Positions 23,678 through 32,116 of a DNA stretch of 64,000 nt are shown in pieces. A program made the position numbers and the translations under genes. Where the stretch lies: contig JAXLWK010000004.1 in assembly GCA_046328525.1 (NCBI GenBank), positions 558,001 to 622,000 on the forward strand, written 5' to 3'. A model generated the notes under the pieces. That model did not search any database and was not told where the DNA came from. It saw only the letters and a program-made list of their open reading frames with translations. The DNA is from JBDHWG01 sp046328525. GTDB taxonomy: Bacteria; Chloroflexota; Anaerolineae; Epilineales; JAHCIE01. Numbering within the stretch: the stretch's first letter is position 1; the number at the start of each line of letters is the position of its first letter.

Positions 23678-26404
23678 ATGCACCGACGTGTTTTGGCAGT
23701 AGGTCTCGTATTCCTGGCGCTGGTGGCGGCGTCTGTGGCGCAGGCGCAGGGGCCGATGCCCCCGGCCGGCAAGAGCGGCCTCAACAAGGTCGCGCCCCAG
23801 GTTCTCGCGGCGGCAAAGGGCGGCCCCGCCGAGTTCCTCGTCATGCTGTCGCAGCAGGCCGACCTGAGCGGCGCCAGCGCCCTGGCCGCGCCCGACGCCA
23901 GGCGTCAGTACGTCTACGACCGCGTCCGCGAGGTGGCCGAGAAGAGCCAGGACGGTGTCATCCGCGACGTGGCGGCGTCAGGCGCGGCGTACCAGCGTTT
24001 CGCCCTGACCAACGCCCTGCTGGTGCGCGGCGACGCGGCGCTCCTGGCGAAGCTGGCGGCGCGCACCGATGTTCAGCGCATCGAGGCCAACCCGCAGGTG
24101 CAGGCCGTCCGGTCCTCGCCCGAAGAGACGGCCGCCGACGTGAGCAGCCCCGGCACACCCTGGGGCATCACCCAGATCAAGGCGAACCAGGTGTGGGCGC
24201 AGGGCGTCCGTGGCGCGGGCATTGTCGTCGGCGTCGCCGACACCGGGGTGGACTGGACGCACCCGGCCATCCAGCCCAAGTACCGCGGCTGGACCGGCGC
24301 GTCGGCGGACCACAGCTACAGCTGGCACGACTCCGTCGCCCACTTCCCAACGCCCCTGGACGACAACTCCCACGGCACCCACGTCACCGGCACGGTGCTC
24401 GGCGACGTGGGCGCGGACCACATCGGCGTCGCGCCCGACGCGAAGTGGATCGGCTGCCGCAACATGGACCACGGCGTCGGCACGCCGGCGCGCTACATCG
24501 AGTGCATGGAGTTCTTCCTCGCGCCCTACGCCCCCGGCGGCGATTTCCTGCACGGCGGCAACCCGGCCCTCGGCGCCCACATCATCAGCAACTCGTGGAG
24601 CTGCCCGACCGACGAGGGCTGCTACCCGCAGACGCTCCAGCAGTCGGTGGCCGCGCTGCGCGCCGCCGGGGTTGCCTTCATCGCCGCCGCCCAGAACAAC
24701 GGGCCGCTGTGCTCGACCGTCACCGACCCGCCCGGCCTCTTCGCCGAGACGTTCAGCATCGGCAATTTCGGCAAGTCCGGCTCAACCCTCTACATCAGCG
24801 GCAGTAGCAGCCGCGGCCCGGTGACGGCGGATGGCAGTGGCCGCGCCAAGCCGGATGTGGCCGCGCCCGGCACCGACGTCGTCTCCGCGATACCGGGCGG
24901 CGGCTACGGCTCGAAGTCCGGCACGTCCATGGCGACGCCCCACGTCGCCGGCATGTTTGCCCTTCTCTGGTCCGCCGCGCCGGTCCTCAAGGGCAACGTC
25001 GCGGCGACCGAGGCCATTGTGCGTGCCTCATCGGCGCAGCAGAACGACACCGCGTGCGGGACGTGGGCGGGCGGCCGCGCCAACAACACCTGGGGCTACG
25101 GCGTGGTGGACGCCCTCGCCGCCGTCAACGCGGCGCGCACCGTCGGCACGCTGAGCGGCATCGTCACCGGCCCCGGCGGCGCGCCGGTCCCCAACGCCCA
25201 GGTCAGCATCAGCGGGCCGGGTCTCGTCGGCTATGCCGTGACGACCGACGCGAACGGCGCGTACACCGCCACCCTCGCCGCCGGCGCGTACACCCTCACC
25301 GCCTCCGCCTTTGGCGCTGGCTCTGTCAGCGCGCCGGTGACGCTCCCGGCCAACGGCAGCGTCACCCAGAACCTCGCCTTGGCCTCCGCGACGCCAGTCA
25401 CGGTCAGCGGCGTCGTGCGCCAGGCCGGCGCGGCGACTCCGCTGTGGGCCGCCGTGAGCATCGAAGGCGCAGCGGCGGCGGCGCTGACCGACAAGAGCGG
25501 CGCGTACAGCCTCTCCCTGCCGCCGGGCGCGTACACCCTGACCGCCGAGGCCAACGGCTACGCGGGGGCGCGCCAAAGCGTGAACGTCAGCGGCCCGGCG
25601 ACCCTCGACTTCAGCCTGTCCCTCCGCCCGACGACGCTCCTGGTGGACGACGACGAGGGCCACGACTTCGAGACGCTCTGGCAGGCGTCCCTGAACCACA
25701 TGGGCCGCCCGTATGACACGTGGGAGGTGCGCGCCACCGGCTACGGCCCGCCGGCCGATGTCCTCGACGCCTACGGCCTGGTCATTTGGGAGGTCGGCGG
25801 CCCGCTGCACCGCCTGGGCGCGGCCGACGCCGCGCAGCTCCAGACCTACCTTGACCACGGCGGGCGGCTGCTGCTCAGCGAGCCGGGCGGCGCAACCTCC
25901 GCCTTCCGCGCCGACTACCTCCAGGTGGCGTCGCCCACAGCGCCAGCGAGCGCCGCCGTCGTCGGCCAGGGCTTCCTGTCCGCCGGCCCGTACAGCGTCG
26001 CCTCCGCCGGCTTCACCGATGCGCCGGCGGCTGTGACCAGGGGGACGAGCGGGCAGAGCGTCTTGCGCTGGGACGGCCAGGCCACCGACGCCGGCGTCGC
26101 GGTCAGCCGCGCCTACCGCTCGATCTACCTGACGCTTGGCTTGCAGAACCTGCCCGCCGCGTCCCAGGATGCGCTCGTCGCGTCCCTCGTGACCTGGTTC
26201 GGCGTCAGCGGCTGCCGCCTGGCCGGCGACCTCAGCTACGACGGCCAGATCGCCGCCGCCGACCTCACGGCCATCACGGCGGCGTGGCCGGCCCGGGCCG
26301 GCGAGGCGCGCTACCGGCGCAGCCTCGACATGAACCTGGACGGCAGGATAGACGTGGTGGACGCGCAGATCGTGGCCTCGCGTTGGGGCGCGACGTGCCC
26401 GTAG
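23678..26404 (+). CDS. Secreted subtilisin-family serine protease with C-terminal dockerin
   Basis: 908 residues from ATG 23678; the 40 residues upstream come from a repeat. Signal peptide (about 1-24, ending SVAQAQ), an I9-type propeptide (about 40-140), then the S8 domain with Asp188 (VGVADTGVDW), His232 (NSHGTHVTG) and Ser417 (GTSMATPHVAG). Two carboxypeptidase-regulatory-like beta-sandwich repeats follow (about 490-650), then a glutamine-amidotransferase-like segment (LLVDDDEGHD). The C terminus (about 848-908) is a dockerin-like pair (GDLSYDGQIAAADLTAI and DMNLDGRIDVVDAQIVA) with calcium-loop aspartates. An extracellular protease. No cohesin is seen in the window. Confidence 0.92.
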   Translation: MHRRVLAVGLVFLALVAASVAQAQGPMPPAGKSGLNKVAPQVLAAAKGGPAEFLVMLSQQADLSGASALAAPDARRQYVYDRVREVAEKSQDGVIRDVAASGAAYQRFALTNALLVRGDAALLAKLAARTDVQRIEANPQVQAVRSSPEETAADVSSPGTPWGITQIKANQVWAQGVRGAGIVVGVADTGVDWTHPAIQPKYRGWTGASADHSYSWHDSVAHFPTPLDDNSHGTHVTGTVLGDVGADHIGVAPDAKWIGCRNMDHGVGTPARYIECMEFFLAPYAPGGDFLHGGNPALGAHIISNSWSCPTDEGCYPQTLQQSVAALRAAGVAFIAAAQNNGPLCSTVTDPPGLFAETFSIGNFGKSGSTLYISGSSSRGPVTADGSGRAKPDVAAPGTDVVSAIPGGGYGSKSGTSMATPHVAGMFALLWSAAPVLKGNVAATEAIVRASSAQQNDTACGTWAGGRANNTWGYGVVDALAAVNAARTVGTLSGIVTGPGGAPVPNAQVSISGPGLVGYAVTTDANGAYTATLAAGAYTLTASAFGAGSVSAPVTLPANGSVTQNLALASATPVTVSGVVRQAGAATPLWAAVSIEGAAAAALTDKSGAYSLSLPPGAYTLTAEANGYAGARQSVNVSGPATLDFSLSLRPTTLLVDDDEGHDFETLWQASLNHMGRPYDTWEVRATGYGPPADVLDAYGLVIWEVGGPLHRLGAADAAQLQTYLDHGGRLLLSEPGGATSAFRADYLQVASPTAPASAAVVGQGFLSAGPYSVASAGFTDAPAAVTRGTSGQSVLRWDGQATDAGVAVSRAYRSIYLTLGLQNLPAASQDALVASLVTWFGVSGCRLAGDLSYDGQIAAADLTAITAAWPARAGEARYRRSLDMNLDGRIDVVDAQIVASRWGATCP

Positions 26405-26431
26405 TGGTGTGTGACAGCGGGAAGGCGAAAT

Positions 26432-26471
26432 AGAGACAGAGGGCGCGAACGATGTTCGGCCCTCTGTCTCT
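26432..26471. terminator. Hairpin between convergent protease and glnA genes
   Basis: Perfect 13-base arms AGAGACAGAGGGC/GCCCTCTGTCTCT with a 14-base loop. It is placed to end transcription from both sides; T-runs are weak. Confidence 0.65.
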
Positions 26472-26500
26472 GTTGTAGCGCCCAGGTCCGGGATGGGGAT

Positions 26501-27922
26501 TTACACGTCGTAGTACAGGTGGTACTCGTAGGGCACGGGGCGCAGGCGCACCGGGTCCACCTCGCGCGCCGTCTTGTACGCGATCCACGTCTCCAGCACG
26601 TCGGGCGTGAACACGCCGCCCTCCAGCAGGAAGTCGTGGTCGTTCTCCAGCGCCTTGAGCGATTCGGCCAGCGAGCCGGGGACGGTGTTGATCTTCGCCA
26701 GCTCTTCGCCGCTCAGCTCGTACAGGTCCATGTCGTGCGGCTCGCCCGGATCAATCTGCTTCTTGATGCCGTCGAGGCCGGCCATGAGCATCGCCGGGAA
26801 GGTAAGGTACGGGTTGCTGGACGGGTCGGGGAAGCGAACCTCGACGCGCTTCGCCTTCGGCGAGTTGCTGTACATCGGGATGCGGACGGCGGCGCTGCGG
26901 TTGCGCTGCGAGTACACCAGGTTCACCGGGGCCTCGAAACCGGGCACCAGGCGGCGGTAGGAGTTCGTCGTCGGTGCGGCCAGGGCCAGGATCGCGGCGG
27001 CGTGGGTCAGGATGCCGCCGATGTACCACAGGGCGAGCTGCGACAGACCGGCGTAGCAGTTGGCGTCGAAGAACAGCGGCTGGCCGTCCTTCCAGAGGCT
27101 CTGGTGGACGTGCATGCCGGAGCCGTTGTCGCCGAAGAGGGGCTTGGGCATGAAGGTCGCCGTCTTGCCGTGGGCCTTGGCGACGTTCTTGACGATGTAC
27201 TTGTACATCAGCAGGTTGTCGGCCATGATCGTCAGCGGGCTGAAGCGCATGTCAATCTCGCACTGACCACCGGTCGCAACCTCGTGGTGGTGGATCTCGA
27301 CGGGGATGCCCGTGTCAATCATCTTGAGGATCATCTCGGAGCGGAGGTCCTGCAGGGAGTCGACCGGCGCGACGGGGAAGTAGGCTTCCTTGTAGCGCGG
27401 GCGGTGGCCCAGGTTTGGCCCACCGTTGCTGCCGCTGTTCCAGACGCCTTCCTCGCTGTCCACGTAGTAGTACGAGGCATTGGTGGACGAGTCGAAGCGC
27501 ACCGAATCGAAGACGAAGAATTCCGCCTCCGGCCCCCAGTAGCTCGTGTCGGCGATGCCCGTGCTCTTCAGGTACGCCTCAGCTTTACGCGCGATGTAGC
27601 GCGGGTCGCGGCTGTACGGCTGCTTGGTCAGCGGGTCGTACACGTCGCAAACGAGCGACAGCGTCGGGATGGAGCAGACCGGATCCACAACCGCAGTGTT
27701 GGGATCGGGCATCAAGAGCATATCCGATTCGTTGATGACCTGGAAGCCGCGAATACTCGACCCGTCGAAGCCGAGGCCGTCCTCGAACGAGTCGACCTTC
27801 AGCTCGCCGACGGGCATGCTGAAGTGCTGCCAGGTGCCGGGAAGGTCAATGAATTTCACATCGACAATCTTGACACCCGACGCTTTGGCGAAGTCGAGTA
27901 CTTCTTGAGGGGTCTTTGCCAT
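26501..27922 (-). CDS. glnA: Type I glutamine synthetase
   Basis: 473 residues, a normal GSI length. It makes glutamine from glutamate, ammonia and ATP in the cytoplasm as a dodecamer. Signatures: [13 protein letters not shown] near residue 50, EAEFFVFD (metal), [11 protein letters not shown], and [19 protein letters not shown] (substrate/ATP). A Tyr in MDLYELS stands at the place of the adenylylated Tyr of GSI-beta enzymes, so adenylylation is possible. GGAGG lies eight bases before the ATG. The gene follows the LysE-type exporter after 50 bases without an evident promoter, so it likely shares that gene's promoter and attenuated leader. Confidence 0.97.
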   Translation of the reverse strand: MAKTPQEVLDFAKASGVKIVDVKFIDLPGTWQHFSMPVGELKVDSFEDGLGFDGSSIRGFQVINESDMLLMPDPNTAVVDPVCSIPTLSLVCDVYDPLTKQPYSRDPRYIARKAEAYLKSTGIADTSYWGPEAEFFVFDSVRFDSSTNASYYYVDSEEGVWNSGSNGGPNLGHRPRYKEAYFPVAPVDSLQDLRSEMILKMIDTGIPVEIHHHEVATGGQCEIDMRFSPLTIMADNLLMYKYIVKNVAKAHGKTATFMPKPLFGDNGSGMHVHQSLWKDGQPLFFDANCYAGLSQLALWYIGGILTHAAAILALAAPTTNSYRRLVPGFEAPVNLVYSQRNRSAAVRIPMYSNSPKAKRVEVRFPDPSSNPYLTFPAMLMAGLDGIKKQIDPGEPHDMDLYELSGEELAKINTVPGSLAESLKALENDHDFLLEGGVFTPDVLETWIAYKTAREVDPVRLRPVPYEYHLYYDV

Positions 27923-27972
27923 GATCGTATCCTCCTACAGGCTCACCGGACGCGGGGTCGCGCCTGGCATTT

Positions 27973-28614
27973 CTAACCCAACATGCCGTAGATTGTGGTG
28001 GCGGCCTGCCACCCAATCTGCGCGCCGAACAGCACCAGCGCGATGCCCGAGACGGCGGTCAGGGTGCGGAACAGGGTCGGGCGAACATACTGCCGGCCGA
28101 AGCCGACGAGAGCGGCCATGAAGAACGCATAGAGCGTGCAGCCGAGAACGAAGCTGGTGACGAAACTGGCCGTGCCGACGGGCGACGTGTCGGTGATGCC
28201 CGACGCCAGCATCGCGCCACCAATGGACACCCACCACAGGATCGCCAGCGGGTTGGTCAGCGACATGACGGCCCCGGTGCGGAACGAGTCCTTGCCGGTT
28301 AGCGCCGCCGCCACCTGGAGGTCCACACCCCGTCGCGCATCGCGGATGGCGCCGAAGCCGAGATAGGCCAGCACGGCCGCGCCGAGCAGCCACAGCGGCA
28401 CGCGCACCGCCGTGTGGGTGACGAGGGGGGCCAGGCCGAGGAAGGCCAGGATGCAGAAGGTCGTGTCGCCGATGATGGAGCCGAGCTGGAGCGCGAGCGC
28501 CGGGCGGAAGCCCCCGCGCAGGCCGCGCCGCACGGTCTCGATGGTGACCGGGCCGACGGGCATGCAGAAGCTGATCCCAAGGAGAACGCCGGCAATCAGG
28601 GTGTTGAGTGTCAT
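27973..28614 (-). CDS. LysE/RhtB-family amino acid exporter
   Basis: 213 residues, normal for LysE/RhtB, with about six membrane helices. The N-terminal signature is typical: GISFCMPVGPVTIETVRRGLRGG, followed by QLGSIIGDTTFCILAFLG and SLTNPLAILWW. Proteins of this family export amino acids (lysine, threonine, homoserine and others); the substrate is not predictable here. It is the first gene of a likely operon with glnA. Its leader contains a strong intrinsic terminator between promoter and start codon, which implies regulated readthrough. Confidence 0.9.
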   Translation of the reverse strand: MTLNTLIAGVLLGISFCMPVGPVTIETVRRGLRGGFRPALALQLGSIIGDTTFCILAFLGLAPLVTHTAVRVPLWLLGAAVLAYLGFGAIRDARRGVDLQVAAALTGKDSFRTGAVMSLTNPLAILWWVSIGGAMLASGITDTSPVGTASFVTSFVLGCTLYAFFMAALVGFGRQYVRPTLFRTLTAVSGIALVLFGAQIGWQAATTIYGMLG

Positions 28615-28638
28615 GGGTTCGCTCCGTCAGCAGGCAAA

Positions 28639-28684
28639 CAAAAAAGCCTTTGGCCGCCCTGTTTCAGGCGGTATCCAAAGGCTT
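28639..28684 (-). terminator. Intrinsic terminator in the lysE-glnA leader
   Basis: On the minus strand AAGCCTTTGG pairs perfectly with CCAAAGGCTT (28675-28684 with 28644-28653). An inner CCGCCTG/CAGGGCGG stem lies between the arms, and TTTTTT follows immediately. It lies between the promoter and the exporter start, so it is a probable attenuator. Confidence 0.8.
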
Positions 28685-28744
28685 CTCGACCTTGCGAGCG
28701 CGCCGCTGCCGGCCGCTCCTTATAAGTTCTGCGTAATGCGCGAT

Positions 28745-28773
28745 ATTCTACTTACAAGCCGCGCGCGTGTCAA
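28745..28773 (-). promoter_or_regulatory. Promoter of the lysE-glnA operon
   Basis: Minus strand TTGACA (28768-28773), 17-base spacer, TAGAAT (28745-28750). The predicted leader is about 125 bases. Confidence 0.8.
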
Positions 28774-29109
28774 ATCCGAATGTAACGCAGTGTGGCAATA
28801 CCTTCACCTGGCGTAAACAGGTCTGTACGCCACGCGCCGCCGGATGCGGCATAATGGCAGAGAGCATGTTGCGGGCCACCGCCCCGAATGTGTAGTAGCG
28901 ACTTATGAATCGTTACTCATTCAGTCGTCACGACGAAATAGCCGACGCCTAGCCGAAAGTCTAGGCCGGCGGCGGGCGACAACTAGCCGTTCGACAGGCG
29001 CTTTCTACCCTGAAAGGCATTGCCGGACGCGGCTACCCGCGCTAAACTAGCCATGCTCATGGTGTTGACGTGTAGCGATAGGCAGGAAAGATAGCAAAGG
29101 AGCAACGTT
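28774..29109. other. Upstream region of adk
   Basis: No gene. A -10-like CATAAT (28850-28855) and a TTGACG (29065-29070) were noticed but no convincing -35/-10 pair for adk. Short inverted pieces such as CTAGCCGAAAGTCTAGGCCGG (split around 28950-28970) may fold but were not classified. Confidence 0.35.
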
Positions 29110-29847
29110 GTGGTTGCCAGAGTAGAACCTCCCCTTTATTGCATTCTGCTTGGCCCGCCGGGCGCCGGGAAGGGGACGCAGGCCATTACGCTTAGCCAGG
29201 ACCTGGGTCTCATCCGACTTTCGACGGGCGATTTGTTCCGCGAGAACATCGCCAAACAAACCGACCTTGGCCTGCGCGCCAAGGCCTATATGGACCGTGG
29301 CGAGCTGGTCCCCGACGACGTGACCGTCGGCATGGTGCTCGAGCGCCTGCGCCGCCCCGACTGCGCCACAGGCGTGATTTTCGATGGCTTCCCGCGCACC
29401 GTCGCCCAGGCCCGGGTGCTGGAAAATGCCCTAGCGGCGTGCGAGGAAGGCATCGCGTGCGTCCTCGACCTGGAAGTTTCCCACGACATTTTGATCGAGC
29501 GTTTGGGCGGGCGGTGGATGTGTCGCGGCTGCGGCGCGTCCTACCACGTCTCCTACCACCCGCCGGCCGTGGCGGGCCAGTGCGACGAGTGCGGCGGTGA
29601 GCTATACCAGCGCCCCGACGACAACCCGGCGACGGTCGCCAACCGCCTGCGCGTCTACGTCGAGCAGACGGAGCCGCTCCACGAGTTCTACCGCGAGCGC
29701 AACCTGCTGGTGGTGATTGACGGCGAGCAGTCCATCGAAGAGGTGCAGCAGGCGATGCGCGTTGCCATGGAGCTGGCCCGCTCGCGGCGGCTGTTCCAGT
29801 TCAACACGCGCCGCACCATGCCGCCGCTCCCGCAGCGCGTCCGCTAA
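29110..29847 (+). CDS. adk: Adenylate kinase with zinc-binding LID
   Basis: 245 residues from GTG 29110, set by AAGGAG seven bases upstream. It converts ATP plus AMP to two ADP. P-loop GPPGAGKGTQ (about residues 15-24), AMP-binding LSTGDLFRENI, FDGFPRT, and a LID with four cysteines (Cys138, Cys141, Cys158, Cys161; CRGCGASYH and CDECGGEL), typical of zinc-containing adenylate kinases. The C-terminal tail (about 225-245) is basic and slightly longer than usual. Not embedded in the ribosomal protein cluster where adk often lies. Confidence 0.96.
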   Translation: MVARVEPPLYCILLGPPGAGKGTQAITLSQDLGLIRLSTGDLFRENIAKQTDLGLRAKAYMDRGELVPDDVTVGMVLERLRRPDCATGVIFDGFPRTVAQARVLENALAACEEGIACVLDLEVSHDILIERLGGRWMCRGCGASYHVSYHPPAVAGQCDECGGELYQRPDDNPATVANRLRVYVEQTEPLHEFYRERNLLVVIDGEQSIEEVQQAMRVAMELARSRRLFQFNTRRTMPPLPQRVR

Positions 29848-29869
29848 CACCAGGCGACTCGCCCCAATA

Positions 29870-29925
29870 GCGTCGCGCCGACTTTAGTCGGCAGGCTTTC
29901 AAGAGCCGACTGAAGTCGGCGCGAC
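29870..29925. repeat. Paired GCCGACT/AGTCGGC palindromes
   Basis: GCGCCGACTTTAGTCGGC and its facing copy GCCGACTGAAGTCGGCGC lie about 15 bases apart. Same family as 1343-1370; just after the adk stop. Confidence 0.75.
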
Positions 29926-29992
29926 AGGAACATAAGGCACTGACGCCCCCGGCTGCGCGACCCGCGCCGGGGGCGAGGCATGTTAAGCGCAT

Positions 29993-30021
29993 TTGACAGA
30001 TAGCGGCAGGCTGTGTATAAT
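29993..30021 (+). promoter_or_regulatory. Near-consensus sigma70-type promoter
   Basis: TTGACA (29993-29998), 17-base spacer, TATAAT (30016-30021): both hexamers are perfect. Transcription is expected from about 30028. Confidence 0.85.
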
Positions 30022-30027
30022 CTTCCC

Positions 30028-30154
30028 ACTGCCGTGGCCCGGATGCTGAGCAAAGCGAAGCATGACCGGCGCGGCGCAAAACATACAGTCTTGAGGCCCT
30101 TGACGCCCCTCGGAACGCGCCCACCGGCGCGACTCGCCGAGGGATTTTCTTTTT
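30028..30154 (+). ncRNA. Candidate small RNA or attenuated leader of about 125 bases
   Basis: Bounded by a perfect promoter and a strong intrinsic terminator, with no start codon and ribosome site for a credible peptide inside. The 5' part includes a near-palindromic repeat GGATGCTGAGC...AAGCATGACC (30041-30067). It may be an independent small RNA or the terminated form of a leader for the APC permease that starts 330 bases further on. No known RNA family was recognised. Confidence 0.5.
30107..30154 (+). terminator. Intrinsic terminator with two-tier stem and T-run
   Basis: CCCTCGG (30107-30113) pairs with CCGAGGG (30137-30143); inside, CGCGCC pairs with GGCGCG across a CACC loop. ATTTTCTTTTT follows. 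Confidence 0.8.
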
Positions 30155-30483
30155 GGTGACATCACCGTCTGGCCGGATCGGCCGGCCAGGGTGTTGTGTC
30201 GGATACGCTGTCGGCTGGTTCCGGGCCAACTGAATAACGGCGCTGCAAAGCGCCACAAGGCCTGGACGCCTTTTAGGAATTGTCGCATGGATGCAGAGGC
30301 CAGAGCGATGCCTGGGACACGTGCGAGGACGGTCGTGTTCCACCCCCCGCCGGGATGATCGCGCCGCAAGGCGGGATCAAGGCGACGCCTGCGCCCCCGA
30401 GTGCCCCCGGAGTAGGCGGCAGCCATCTACCTTTTTTCAGGTCTTCGGGTTGACGCGAGTCGGCCCCACCTTCACAAGGAGGC
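30155..30483. other. Leader region of the APC permease gene
   Basis: Gene-free. Several GC-rich inverted pieces (GCGCTGCAAAGCGC near 30240; a region at 30345-30425 with GCCGCAAGGCGG) suggest RNA structure. CTTTTTTC at 30432-30438 follows a weak stem. No known riboswitch could be matched. Confidence 0.35.
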
Positions 30484-32040
30484 ATGATGGCGAACCCACC
30501 CTCGACCGAGTCCACGACGGACACGGGCATGAAAAAGACACTGGGCCTCACCGGTGTCACCGTCAACGCCATGGCGCTCATCGCGCCGGGCGCGTTCCTC
30601 TGGATCACGTTCCAGCTCCAGGCCGCCCAGATGGTGGGCGACATGGGCACGGGCATGGCAATGTGGCCTGGCGTCGTTTTTGCCCTCATCATCGCCTTCC
30701 TGACGGCCATCTCCTACGCCGAGCTGGCCCACAAGTACCCCGAGGCCGGCGCGGGCAGCGCGTATTACTTCGCCGAGAAGTCCATGATGGACCGCGTTGA
30801 GACCCAGTTCCACCGCTTCGCCCGCATCACCAAGTTCATCACCGGCTGGGCGGCGCACCTGTTCTACTGGGTCTACCCTGGCGTTATGGTCGGCATGCTG
30901 GCGACGCTGGTCGCGTACATCCTCGGCCAGTTTGGGCTTGAGCTAAGTGTCCCGTACCAGATGGGCATCGCGGTGCTGGCCGCCGTGTTCATCGGCTCCG
31001 TCGCCGTGCGCGGCATCACCGGCTCGACGATGGCGAGCTGGGTCATCAACATCATCCAGCTCACGGTGCTGGTCATCTTCAGCCTCGGCGCCATCTGGTT
31101 CCGCGTGACGAACCCGGCCAACGTCGAGTTCGTCTACCCCACGGCCCCGTCGGTGGTCATCCCGTTCAACCTGGCCGCCATGCTGTTCCAGTCCACCATC
31201 GCCATCCTCATCCTGGTCGGCTTCGAGTCCGCGACGGCCCTCGGCGCTGAGGCCAAGAACCCCAAGCGCGACGTGCCCCGCGCCGTCATCCTGTCGCTGG
31301 TCATCCAGGGCATCCTGGCTTACCTGCTTGAGTACTTCGCCGCGAACTACGCCCTCAACACCGGCCTGACGGCCACGACCGCCGACGGAACCTTGGTGAC
31401 GGGCATGGACGCCGCGGCGGTGTCTACCGCCCCCATCGGCGACCTCATCCAGCAGATCGGCAACGCCATGCTCGGCGGAAGCGGCGGCTTCGCCCTGATG
31501 ATCGTCGTCGCCATCACCGTCGCCATCGCCGTCATCGGCTCGGTGCTGGCCTGCATGAATACCGCCGTCCGCGTCAGCTACGCCATGGCCGCCGACAAGG
31601 AGATGCCCGAGCTTCTGGGTATGCTGCACGGCAAGTACGCCACGCCGCACATGGCCGTCTGGATCCTCGTCGCCGTCTCCGCCGTCATCGGCGCGTTCGG
31701 CGTCATCAGCATTGTGAACCTGACCGCCGTCACCCTGGCGTCGAACATCGGCACGTTCATCCTGTACGCCCTGATCTGCGTCGCCACCGTTCTCGCCTTT
31801 GCGGGCAAGGAGAACTCTAGCCGCGTGAAGCACCTGATCATCCCGGTCGTCGGCCTCATCGCCAACATCGGAATGCTCGTCGCCATCGTGGCGCTCGGCG
31901 TGCTGTCCGGCGGCGACTCGCAGAAGGAAGCCTTCATCGCCATCGGTATCGCCGTCGTGTGGGCGATCATCAGCGGCATCTACTACGTCATCAACAGCCG
32001 GCGGCGCGGGCCGCAGCCGACTGTCGTCAGCGCGAAGTAG
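30484..32040 (+). CDS. APC-superfamily amino acid permease
   Basis: 518 residues with about twelve membrane helices. The N terminus carries the family motif LTGVTVNAMALIAPGAFLWI (helix 1 with the unwound GAF/GAxxWI segment), then YAELAHKYPEAGAGSAYYF, and in helix 6 LVGFESATALGAEAKNPKRDVPRA, the typical substrate-site and loop region. AAGGAGG precedes the ATG pair. It should import an amino acid or polyamine by proton symport or exchange; specificity is unknown. The long structured leader with a terminator suggests control at the RNA level. Confidence 0.92.
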   Translation: MMANPPSTESTTDTGMKKTLGLTGVTVNAMALIAPGAFLWITFQLQAAQMVGDMGTGMAMWPGVVFALIIAFLTAISYAELAHKYPEAGAGSAYYFAEKSMMDRVETQFHRFARITKFITGWAAHLFYWVYPGVMVGMLATLVAYILGQFGLELSVPYQMGIAVLAAVFIGSVAVRGITGSTMASWVINIIQLTVLVIFSLGAIWFRVTNPANVEFVYPTAPSVVIPFNLAAMLFQSTIAILILVGFESATALGAEAKNPKRDVPRAVILSLVIQGILAYLLEYFAANYALNTGLTATTADGTLVTGMDAAAVSTAPIGDLIQQIGNAMLGGSGGFALMIVVAITVAIAVIGSVLACMNTAVRVSYAMAADKEMPELLGMLHGKYATPHMAVWILVAVSAVIGAFGVISIVNLTAVTLASNIGTFILYALICVATVLAFAGKENSSRVKHLIIPVVGLIANIGMLVAIVALGVLSGGDSQKEAFIAIGIAVVWAIISGIYYVINSRRRGPQPTVVSAK

Positions 32041-32054
32041 GGTATGGCAGGTGG

Positions 32055-32082
32055 GTAGAGACGCGCCATGGCGCGTCTCTAC
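32055..32082. repeat. 28-bp perfect palindrome GTAGAGACGCGCC...GGCGCGTCTCTAC
   Basis: Arms of 14 bases meet without a loop (centre CATG). It stands directly after the permease stop and may work as a terminator or mRNA-stabilising hairpin. Same style as the 60-bp palindrome at 60.3 kb. Confidence 0.85.
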
Positions 32083-32116
32083 CGGCCCAATGAAAAGATA
32101 AGCGAGAGTGTCCGCG

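Noticed and set aside
26411..27976. Plus-strand ORF of 521 residues opposite glnA
   Set aside because: Antisense of a certain glutamine synthetase, with no ribosome site or motif.
30345..30425. Possible ydaO-type (c-di-AMP) riboswitch before the APC permease
   Set aside because: The 3' text GGAGTAGGCGGC resembles the closing strand of that class, but the conserved inner blocks (GGGGGA, GGGGTGAATC, CAGCTAACC) are not present.
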